From Planctomycetota bacterium (GTDB taxonomy: Bacteria > Planctomycetota > Planctomycetia > Pirellulales > JADFKK01), in contig JADFKK010000028.1 in assembly GCA_022564995.1 (NCBI GenBank), positions 1-41,460 on the forward strand: a DNA stretch of 41,460 bases, given 5' to 3'. The stretch's first letter is position 1, and each line of letters begins with the position of its first letter. Shown here one piece after another: positions 25,201 through 31,614 of the stretch. Both the position numbers and the translations under genes were made by a program. A model generated the notes under the pieces. It ran no database searches and was not told the DNA's origin. It worked only from the letters and a program-made list of their open reading frames with translations.

Positions 25201-26579
25201 AATCGTCCGTCATCGGTGCCGAAACAGAGGGCATAACCTTGGCCGGCGCCGCTGCCCTCGACCACCAACTTGGCCGTTGCCGCGGCTTTTTCGTTTAGTT
25301 TGATGGCGGGGAATTCTTCGACCAGCACGGCCGGGCAATCGACGTGCTCTTCGCCGAAGGCCATGATCCGTCCGTCGGTCGTCACGGCGAATAACCGTCC
25401 GCCGGCGGCTAACAGCCGCAGCACTTTGCCCTTGACCGCGTGCGACCAGATGATCGTCGGCTTGTCCTTCTTGTCCTTGGGCAGTTCGATGGCGACGATC
25501 TTGTCTTTACCGGCTGCGTAGAGCCGGCTGCCGGCCTTTATCAGATCGCCGCTGCCGTCGGCTTCGATTTCCCAGACGACTTTTTTCTTCTCGTCGTAAG
25601 CTCTGACTTTCTTATCATCGGACGCGTATAGTCGCTGGCCGTCGAGCACCGGCTCATTGACGGTAAAGCCGCCTTTCTTGCCGCTCTTCAAATCGAACGA
25701 CCGCACGCCGCGGTAGCGGGTGTGACAGAAAAAATCGGTCTCGTTGGCCATCACCAGCGAGCCGCCGTTGCCTTTGCCGCCGTCGTTGATGTGAAAGTAC
25801 ATCATCTGCCCGTTGTGGCGATTGAAAGCCGCCGGCACCGAGCGTCCGCCCGGCACGAGCAGCACGTCTTGGGTGGCCACCAGCGCGCCTTGCGGGGCGA
25901 CGCCGGCAAACGACGGGGCGCTGTGCGGCTGCTTGATGTACAGGGCGCTGGTGCCGTCGTTGAGCCATTTGACCGCTCCGCTTTCGGCGTCGATGCAATA
26001 GATGAACGTGCCCATCATCGGCCAGATGCTCGAGGCGAAGTAGATGTTGCCGTCGCGCTCGACCGGTCCACCGCGGGCCGGCCAGGCCGAGATCAGCCGC
26101 TTGTTGCCGAGTATTTTATGCGCCGCCGGAGCCGCGAGCAGTTTCCAGATTCCCTTGCCGTCGGCCGCGCGGGCGCAATACAGATAGCCGTCGTCGCTGC
26201 TGAAGAAGACCCGATCTCGCCACACCACCGGCGCGAATCGCACCGGGCCGTCGGTGAAGTATTGCCAAAGCTGGCGGCCGGTGGCCACGTCCAGCGCGAC
26301 CAGCTTGTTGCGATCGTTAAAGCCGACGAACATTCGCCCGCCGGCCACCACCGGCTCGAACACCTTGTCATAAGGCATCAAGTCGTTATTGAGCGGGTCG
26401 TCCCATACTTGTTCTCGCGGCGTGTAGCGGCGCGTCCATTGCAGGTGCAGCTTCGCCGGCAACTCTTCCGGCGAAGAGGCCGTGCGGCCGGCGTCGCAGC
26501 GCCACATCGGCCAGTCGGCCCCGCGCGCGGCAGTGGCCATCAGTACAACACAGGCCGTTATCGCAAGAACAGGGCGCAT
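22269..26579 (-). CDS. Giant exported PQQ-like beta-propeller protein
   Basis: The product has 1436 residues. A signal peptide (1-20, ending TAARGAD) is followed by PQQ-like propeller repeats (about 20-430), with many ALD..TG..LW strands. At about 435-560 there is a segment like a class I methyltransferase fold, with EGSGAGQGYALCFGTDDGRL as glycine loop and HVIAVEPDWDKV as the acidic strand. A second propeller region runs from about 600 to 1100, then a DNRLRE-like beta domain (about 1185-1340) and a malectin-like C-terminal domain with YTVRLHFAEPDGLTAGQRVF (about 1355-1436). Such proteins are known from planctomycetes; the propeller usually binds ligands or other proteins, and true PQQ binding is not shown. 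A methyltransferase in an exported protein would lack SAM, so that segment is probably structural. Confidence 0.9.
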   Translation of the reverse strand: MRPVLAITACVVLMATAARGADWPMWRCDAGRTASSPEELPAKLHLQWTRRYTPREQVWDDPLNNDLMPYDKVFEPVVAGGRMFVGFNDRNKLVALDVATGRQLWQYFTDGPVRFAPVVWRDRVFFSSDDGYLYCARAADGKGIWKLLAAPAAHKILGNKRLISAWPARGGPVERDGNIYFASSIWPMMGTFIYCIDAESGAVKWLNDGTSALYIKQPHSAPSFAGVAPQGALVATQDVLLVPGGRSVPAAFNRHNGQMMYFHINDGGKGNGGSLVMANETDFFCHTRYRGVRSFDLKSGKKGGFTVNEPVLDGQRLYASDDKKVRAYDEKKKVVWEIEADGSGDLIKAGSRLYAAGKDKIVAIELPKDKKDKPTIIWSHAVKGKVLRLLAAGGRLFAVTTDGRIMAFGEEHVDCPAVLVEEFPAIKLNEKAAATAKLVVEGSGAGQGYALCFGTDDGRLLEALVLQSDLHVIAVEPDWDKVVALRKRFDAAGLYGSRVTVQQGDPLSFKAPPYLAELIVLGRDVRDQYTQKKYLQTIYQSLRPYGGALWIPRGKTDLALAATLRVTSLVVDGHLPKAKMSSLVGGMLLVREGSLPGAASWTHQYGDVANSVKSNDTRVKLPLGILWFGGNSHMDVLPRHGHGPSEQVIGGRLIIEGLDSLSARDVYTGRVLWKRTIENLGTFGAYYTKTFKDTPLSTAYNQRHFAGANARGTNYIATVESVYVAAGSQCLVLDAKTGETKRTINLPGTSGKPEDRRWGFIGVYEDVLLAGDGFANYGQALGEKPAPSSIVDMSASRGLVAFDRHTGKVLWKLKAENSFLHNAIVAGGGRVYCLDRYPRSVEGKLKRRGKLDLSKYRIVALDARSGKKIWQTRDDIIGTWLGYSVKHDILLQAGARAGDRLRDEAGQGMITYAARDGKVRWKKLKLKYAGPCILHNETIITNTSQHSTSSGAINLLDGSVVKITNPLTGELEPWLIRRGKGCNTVVASENLLTFRDGAASYYDLTNISGTGSFGGFKSGCTSNLIVADGVLNAPDYTRSCSCAYQNQTSLAMIHMPDVDIWTVSQFAGTKLTDRALKRVGINLGAPGDRRATDGTLWLDFPVVGGASPPLSIKVEGQGHDFYRRDTKAVSGEGPAWIAASGTRNLTSITLELFPKVTSGPQITIAITEGKDDAEETKGGKMNLTSSDLELVEDIGKQQIGLRFRNIQLPRGAKIEKAAIQFTTDARSRDKTELKIYAEAADNAAAFEASSKNISSRATTAAVVRWKPKPWSDPGETGPEQRTPDLSALLKEVVNRKGWKPGGSLVFIIEGKGRRIAKSFDGDKKNAPRLIFQAEQKPGDKTPAVDPTKPAAKYTVRLHFAEPDGLTAGQRVFNVSLQGKKVLDKFDVAAVAGGPNRSVVKEFKGVQIRDSLVIEFSPTKESVRGATLCGIELVVEP

Positions 26580-26689
26580 GGGCGGTGGGGATTACCGCGG
26601 CGAGCGCGGTGTCATGGGGCGGGTGGACGAATGATAACGTGCGTTTCTCCGATCCGGCACGTTGCCAGACAGTATACCATGAGGGACAG

Positions 26690-26750
26690 AGTGACGGAGG
26701 GAGGGAGAGGGAGAAAGAGAGAGGGAGAGAGGGGGAGAGCAGCAGCAAGA
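26690..26750. repeat. Purine-only low-complexity tract
   Basis: The plus strand from about 26695 to 26740 consists almost only of G and A, in GGGAGAG-like words. It is a mirror-like polypurine tract in the gap before the beta-propeller gene. Such tracts can form triplex DNA or slip in replication. Confidence 0.85.
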
Positions 26751-26799
26751 TGCCGGACTCCTGGCTTCAACCTTCCCTCTTTCGCTCCGTCCCTCCCTC

Positions 26800-27468
26800 T
26801 CAAAACCCCGGCTCCACCAGCCCGCCCGGAGGCAGCATCTCAAACAACGGGCATTCCTCGCACTTGGGCGTTTTGCGGCAATGAAGATGGCCGACGCGGA
26901 CCAACAGGGCGTGAAATTCGTTGTAGAGCGGCACGTCGCACTGGAGATTCAACTCAAAGTGTTCCTTGATCTGATGATAATCGGCCTCGTATTCGATCCA
27001 GCCATGACGGGCCAGCACGCGATGGGTGTAGGTGTCGACGACGAAGGTCGGCATCTCGCCGGCGTACAGCAGAATCGAATCGGCCGTTTCGGGGCCAACG
27101 CCGTTGACGCCCAGCAGTTGCTGCCGCAACGTCGACATTTCCGTGGCGAACATCGCATCCAACGAGCCGTCGTACTCAGCGAACAGAAAGTCGATCAGGC
27201 TGCGCAGCCGGCGGGCCTTGAGCCGAAAGTAACCGGCCGGGCGGATCAACTCCTCCAGTTCCGGTTGGGCTAACTCATTTAGCCCCTCGGCCGAGAGCAG
27301 GCCCTCTTCGCGCAGATTGTCGATCGCCCGCGTGACGTTTTTCCAGGCCGTGTTCTGCACCAGCACCGCGCCGACCATCACCTCCAGCGGCGAATCGCCC
27401 GGCCACCAGTCTTGCGGCCCGAAGGCGGCGAGTAGTTGGTCGTAAAGTTGTTGTAGAGTGGTCGACAT
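26800..27468 (-). CDS. Endonuclease III-family DNA glycosylase
   Basis: I place the start at the ATG at 27468 (222 aa), because the longer frame to 27627 only translates the intergenic word repeat. The helix-hairpin-helix GVNGVGPETADSILLYAG and the catalytic Asp in FVVDTYTHRVLARHG are clear. The position of the Nth lysine (GVGRKTA) is Glu here, so it may be a monofunctional glycosylase without lyase activity. The cluster motif reads C-x5-C-x2-C (HCRKTPKCEECPLF) and then lacks the fourth Cys before the end, so the iron-sulfur cluster may be incomplete or absent. It acts in the cytoplasm in base excision repair; which damaged base it removes is unknown. It stands alone on the minus strand. Confidence 0.85.
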   Translation of the reverse strand: MSTTLQQLYDQLLAAFGPQDWWPGDSPLEVMVGAVLVQNTAWKNVTRAIDNLREEGLLSAEGLNELAQPELEELIRPAGYFRLKARRLRSLIDFLFAEYDGSLDAMFATEMSTLRQQLLGVNGVGPETADSILLYAGEMPTFVVDTYTHRVLARHGWIEYEADYHQIKEHFELNLQCDVPLYNEFHALLVRVGHLHCRKTPKCEECPLFEMLPPGGLVEPGF

Positions 27469-27507
27469 AGTCGTTGTGTTGTTCTTGTTTGCTCGAAGGC
27501 CGCGTAG

Positions 27508-27609
27508 CTCCTCGTCCTCGTCCTCGTACTCGATAGCGGGCGTGGACGGTTGAGAGCCGGCTTTCGAGTACGAGTACGAGGAGGAGTACGAGGAGGAGTA
27601 CGAGGACGA
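27508..27609. repeat. Inverted word repeat of TACGAG units
   Basis: CTCCTCGTCCTCGTCCTCGT at 27508 is the approximate reverse complement of a run at 27563-27609 built from GAGTACGAGGAG units. The arms are separated by about 25 bases. It lies upstream of the glycosylase gene and between two divergent genes, so it could affect both promoters. Confidence 0.85.
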
Positions 27610-27736
27610 TAAGAGAAGAGTCAACATTCAACTCCTCCCCAGCATAACGCCCTCGCCCCGTCTGGCCAGCGGGCAAGCGAGCCGGTACATTGCCGTTTCG
27701 TATCTTCGCGTCGACAGCAGTGAGAGAATCGCAGCC

Positions 27737-28468
27737 ATGCCAAGCAAGGGCCTCGGCGAATACCTGGTTGAATCTCGCCGGCCGCTAACCAGTCTGGCGT
27801 TTCTGGCGGTGCCGCTGTTGGTCTACGAATTGGGCGTGCTGACGCTCGGACCCTCCGCGGTGCAAAACGGCGTCGATGCCTGGCTGCGGGGCTGGCTGCA
27901 ACACCTCGGCTTCGGCCAATACTTCCTGCTTCCGGTCCTCACGGTCAGCGGCCTGCTGGCCTGGCATCATACGACCGGCGACCCGTGGCGGGTTTCCTGG
28001 GGCGTGGCCTGGGGCATGCTCGTCGAATGCACGCTGCTGGCGGCTGTGCTGGTGGTGATTGCCAAGCTGCAGTTTTTTCTGCTCGACCGAATGATCGACC
28101 CGGCGGCGATCGAGGGGATGATTAGCCTGGAGGTCAAACAGCAACTTGGCGAATTGATCGGTTATCTTGGCGCGGGGATCTACGAAGAAGTGTTGTTCCG
28201 ACTCCTTCTGCTGGCGCTCTGTTCGGCGATGATCGGCGCGATCGGCGCAAAGGAACGCTGGAAGACGATCGGGGCGGTGGCCGTTACGAGCGTGGCGTTT
28301 TCCGCCGCCCATCTTCTCGGCGGCGAGACGTTTCAACTGTACCCGTTTCTCTTTCGCGTTGTCGCCGGCGTGTTTTTCGCCGTGCTCTTTCTGTGCAGAG
28401 GCTTCGGCATCGCCGCGGGCGCCCACGCCGGCTACGACATCTTCGTGGGAGTGTTGTACTCTAGCTGA
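27737..28468 (+). CDS. CPBP-family intramembrane metalloprotease
   Basis: The 243-aa protein has about six hydrophobic segments. The conserved CPBP (CAAX protease/bacteriocin-processing) motifs are in order: EEVLFRLLLL near 158, FSAAHLLGG near 197, and AHAGYDIF near 233. These Glu, Arg and His residues bind the metal and water in the active site. Members cleave proteins within the membrane; in bacteria the targets are mostly unknown, and some are linked to immunity against bacteriocins. GAGAG lies before the ATG. It ends with TGA. It is transcribed away from the glycosylase gene. Confidence 0.9.
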   Translation: MPSKGLGEYLVESRRPLTSLAFLAVPLLVYELGVLTLGPSAVQNGVDAWLRGWLQHLGFGQYFLLPVLTVSGLLAWHHTTGDPWRVSWGVAWGMLVECTLLAAVLVVIAKLQFFLLDRMIDPAAIEGMISLEVKQQLGELIGYLGAGIYEEVLFRLLLLALCSAMIGAIGAKERWKTIGAVAVTSVAFSAAHLLGGETFQLYPFLFRVVAGVFFAVLFLCRGFGIAAGAHAGYDIFVGVLYSS

Positions 28469-28484
28469 AGCGACGCCGGCTCAC

Positions 28485-28630
28485 TAATGTCGAATGTCGA
28501 ATGACGAATGTCGAAAGAATGACGAATTCCTAAACCCGAAAACGAGGTCAAGTACAAACGCGACGTGGACTTCTCGGCCGACGGCGTTTCGACATTCGGA
28601 CTTCATTCGTCATTCGTCATTCGTCATTCA
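28485..28630. repeat. Inverted word repeat of AATGACGAAT units
   Basis: The left arm (28485-28528) consists of AATGTCG and AATGACG words. The right arm (28590-28630) has the reverse complement ATTCGTC repeated. The element fills the gap between the 3' ends of two convergent genes, where it may serve as a two-way terminator. Similar words appear at 40567-40615. Confidence 0.85.
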
Positions 28631-28635
28631 CCCAA

Positions 28636-31389
28636 TTACGAACTCTTCGGCAACATCCCCAGCACTTTTTGCTGATCGAGATACCATTGGCGTAGCGGAC
28701 GCGAGAGCTGCGAGGACTTGAAGGCCTTGAGGTTGTTGATGTTCAGCGCGGCGTCGACGTCGTCCTTGAGCGCTTTGTGCAGCAGGCCCTTGGCGTCTTT
28801 CGACCAGTGACTAAAGCTGCCGATGCCGTCAGTGAGCATCTTGCCGGCGGCCAGCCGAGTCGCCAGGTCGTATTTGTAGTCGACGACTTCGACCAGGCTT
28901 TTGCCGAGCTTGCCGCGGCGGCGAGATTTATCGTCCTTGGCCGTGATAATCACCTTGGCCAAAGCGATAATCTGCTTCTCCAATTGAGCCACCACGTCGT
29001 CGTCAGCCACCGAGCCGGTGACCTTCACGCCCAAGTCGCGGCTGGCTGTGCCCAGCACCGTGACGATGCGCTTGACGAGCGCCTTTTCGTAGCGCTCGAA
29101 GTAGGCCTTGGCCTGCTTCTTGATGAGCGCCTTTTCCTTGTCCGTGAAGCTGTGGGTCTTGCCGTCGGCGCCGACGAACGTCTTGTAGCTGTCGGATTCG
29201 AGCAGCTCGGCCACCCGCTGGGTCATCTTCGCCGCGTCGAACTTCTCCGGCGCGACGATGTCCTTCGGTTTAACCTTGAGATTGAGCTTGAGTGTCACCG
29301 GCAGATAGGAAAACGCCACGCGGTCGATGCCGCCCAGCTTTTTGACCTGCTCGTTGAGGCTCTTCCAATGGGCCGCCAGCAGGGCCTTCTCGCTCAGCGC
29401 GTCGACCACGGGAAAATCCCGCTCAATCCGTAGCGACCGCGTCTTAGAACGGAACCAGACGAGAATCCGGCTGTAATAACCGACCAGCCGCGCGGCGGTC
29501 GAATCGGGATTGAGCTTCACGGCCTCTAGCGGCCCACGATCTCGCGGGTCGCGAGGCGCTTTGGCGGCGATGAACGTCTCGATCAGATTGTTGGGCAAAT
29601 AACGCAGATGCTCGGAGATGCTGGCCATCGCCCCCACCAGCGGCTCGCTGCCGTAATCGAACCGCACCACGTCGGCATACTTGCCGGTGTCGTCGTCGGT
29701 GCCGAACAGCATTTTCTCATCGCGGGCCTGCGTGCTGCCGTAATAACCCCATTGTATTGCCGCCTTGTCGTGCGGCAGGGCCTCTTCGGTCGTGCGCATT
29801 TTGTGGCCGTTGAACACGGCCGCCTTGAACGGGGTGTATTCCATCACCGACGACGTGGTCCAGCGGCCTTTCATGTCTTTGGGCTTCTCCCCCCTCAGGT
29901 ACGATTTGAACCACTCATCCAACTCGGCCGGGCTGACGTTGGCGGCCAGCGAGCCGGCGAAGTTATGCCGCAGTCCCAGCACATGGCCCACTTCGTGCGC
30001 GGTCACGTTGCGCACGTAATCTTGCGAGGCTTGCAGGAATTTGCCGTCGTCGATCTTGCCCGCTGCCAACAGGGCTTCCAGGCCGTCGGCCATCTGCCGG
30101 GCGAACAGCGCCTGATCGACCTCGCATCCGCCGGCCGGCTGCAAGAACGAAATTCCGAGTCGATCGGCCGAGCTGCCTTTGGCCGGCTGTTTCTTTTCGC
30201 CGGCGGCGCGAAAAATCCGCAGCATGACCCTGGCGCGCCGCTCGCCGCCGATGGCAAACGTGCTGGTCATGTAGGCTTGCCCTCGCTGCGACCGCCCGGT
30301 CCGCGGGTCGATCAGCACGTCGGCGTAAGCGAAGCCGGCGCGATCCCAGGGAACCCATTGCACCATGTTGTGCTCCAGGCTGGGCGCGGTCACGCCCTTG
30401 GGTGCCGGCTTGGCCTCGACGATCGGTTTTCCGAAGGCGCGGTTCCAATACAAGATGCCGCCCTTGATCGCCTCGACGTAATCTTTCGGCGTGTTGGCGG
30501 AATAATAGAACACGACCGGCTTGCTGATGTCGAACCGCGCGATCCGCGAAACGGCACGGCCGCTGGTTAGCTCTAGCTCGGCCCGCGATTGAAAATACCG
30601 CAGGTAGCGCGAGTCGAGCTTGGTGTTCTCCTTGGCCTTGAACTTTTCTTTGGTGTAAGGCCGCAGAAAGTAGCGAATTTCCCAACGCGACTCGCGGTCT
30701 TGACTGCTGCTGCGGCTGCGGACCTGCGCCGCCTGGCGAATCACCAATTGATCGCCGGCCGCCTTGACACTGAACACCCGGCTCTGCGGTAACTCCAGCG
30801 AAGTGGAAAGCGCCGTGGTGCTGAATCCGCTGCCGGAATACCACGAGTCGGTAAACACCCGGCGCATGCCGGCGTTGAAGTCGATGACGATTTTCTTGTC
30901 GTCCTGGGCAACGATCGGAAAGGTGGTCAGCAGCCGCCGGGCCGGCAAGTCCTTGGTCACCACCAAGCCGGTTGTCGATTCGTACAGATCGACGCCGTCG
31001 TGAAACAACTCGAACCGCACGATCCGCCCCGACAGTCCCTTGCTGGTCGGCGCGAGGGCCTGCGGAATGATCGAAGCCGAGAGCAAAAACTCCTTGCCCA
31101 GCGCGCCGCGAGGAATGGCCACGTGCGAGTTGCTGGCGGGGGACAGCGCCAAGGCCGACTTGGCCTTGTGTTTGGATTTATTTGCCTGCTTGGCAGGTTT
31201 CTTGTCGGCGTTCTTTTTTGCCTTCTTATCGGCTTTCTTATCGGCTTTCTTATCGACCGTGGCGGCGGATGCCGGGGCCGCCGTCGGGGCGGGGGCTTGT
31301 CCGACCGCGCTCACCGAAGCTAACGGCGAAAACAGCAGACAAAGCAATAAAACGGAAGAACAAGCGCGAAGCATGATGCTGGCGGACAT
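28636..31389 (-). CDS. Large exported zinc metalloprotease (metzincin type)
   Basis: The product has 917 residues. AGGAGA 7 bases upstream supports the start at 31389. A signal peptide (to about residue 30) is followed by a Lys/Ala-rich linker with three ADKK units coded by a 12-bp DNA repeat (about 31220-31257). The catalytic site HEVGHVLGLRHNF near residue 465 has the HExxHxxGxxH zinc motif of metzincins. The surrounding sequence fits the DUF5117/DUF4953 zinc-dependent protease family common in planctomycetes and Bacteroidetes. It probably degrades proteins in the periplasm or outside. It is a single gene facing the CPBP protease. Confidence 0.9.
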   Translation of the reverse strand: MSASIMLRACSSVLLLCLLFSPLASVSAVGQAPAPTAAPASAATVDKKADKKADKKAKKNADKKPAKQANKSKHKAKSALALSPASNSHVAIPRGALGKEFLLSASIIPQALAPTSKGLSGRIVRFELFHDGVDLYESTTGLVVTKDLPARRLLTTFPIVAQDDKKIVIDFNAGMRRVFTDSWYSGSGFSTTALSTSLELPQSRVFSVKAAGDQLVIRQAAQVRSRSSSQDRESRWEIRYFLRPYTKEKFKAKENTKLDSRYLRYFQSRAELELTSGRAVSRIARFDISKPVVFYYSANTPKDYVEAIKGGILYWNRAFGKPIVEAKPAPKGVTAPSLEHNMVQWVPWDRAGFAYADVLIDPRTGRSQRGQAYMTSTFAIGGERRARVMLRIFRAAGEKKQPAKGSSADRLGISFLQPAGGCEVDQALFARQMADGLEALLAAGKIDDGKFLQASQDYVRNVTAHEVGHVLGLRHNFAGSLAANVSPAELDEWFKSYLRGEKPKDMKGRWTTSSVMEYTPFKAAVFNGHKMRTTEEALPHDKAAIQWGYYGSTQARDEKMLFGTDDDTGKYADVVRFDYGSEPLVGAMASISEHLRYLPNNLIETFIAAKAPRDPRDRGPLEAVKLNPDSTAARLVGYYSRILVWFRSKTRSLRIERDFPVVDALSEKALLAAHWKSLNEQVKKLGGIDRVAFSYLPVTLKLNLKVKPKDIVAPEKFDAAKMTQRVAELLESDSYKTFVGADGKTHSFTDKEKALIKKQAKAYFERYEKALVKRIVTVLGTASRDLGVKVTGSVADDDVVAQLEKQIIALAKVIITAKDDKSRRRGKLGKSLVEVVDYKYDLATRLAAGKMLTDGIGSFSHWSKDAKGLLHKALKDDVDAALNINNLKAFKSSQLSRPLRQWYLDQQKVLGMLPKSS

Positions 31390-31488
31390 GGTCGTCTCCT
31401 GGAGGTGGGATCTCGTGAAGCGGCCCCATTATAGTCACGCCAGCAGGGCCTGTCAGCAAGCCTCCCGCCGCCTGATCCATCTCTTGCA

Positions 31489-31519
31489 TTGACAAGAGGC
31501 TTTTGGGAGAATGTATAAT
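31489..31519 (+). promoter_or_regulatory. Sigma-70-like promoter for the 31615 gene
   Basis: TTGACA at 31489-31494 and TATAAT at 31514-31519 are both perfect consensus boxes, with a 19-base spacer, slightly longer than the ideal 17. Transcription would start near 31527, giving a leader of about 90 bases that contains the hairpin repeat at 31537-31564. Confidence 0.65.
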
Positions 31520-31536
31520 CCGTCGGTGGGGTTTGC

Positions 31537-31564
31537 CGGCGAGCGGCGGCCGTTAGGCCGCTGG
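31537..31564. repeat. Dispersed hairpin repeat, copy 2
   Basis: This 28-base unit equals 22185-22212 except for one base (G to T in the loop). GCGGCC and GGCCGC form the stem. It lies in the leader between the promoter and the start codon of the 31615 gene, so it would be part of the mRNA. Confidence 0.8.
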
Positions 31565-31614
31565 TAATTCGACCTTCAGCGACCCCTGACTGTTTTCTTG
31601 CCGCGAGAGTCTCG

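Noticed and set aside
27469..27627. N-terminal extension of the glycosylase with Ser-Tyr repeats
   Set aside because: The residues are a translation of the TACGAG word repeat; the ATG at 27468 gives a normal family length.
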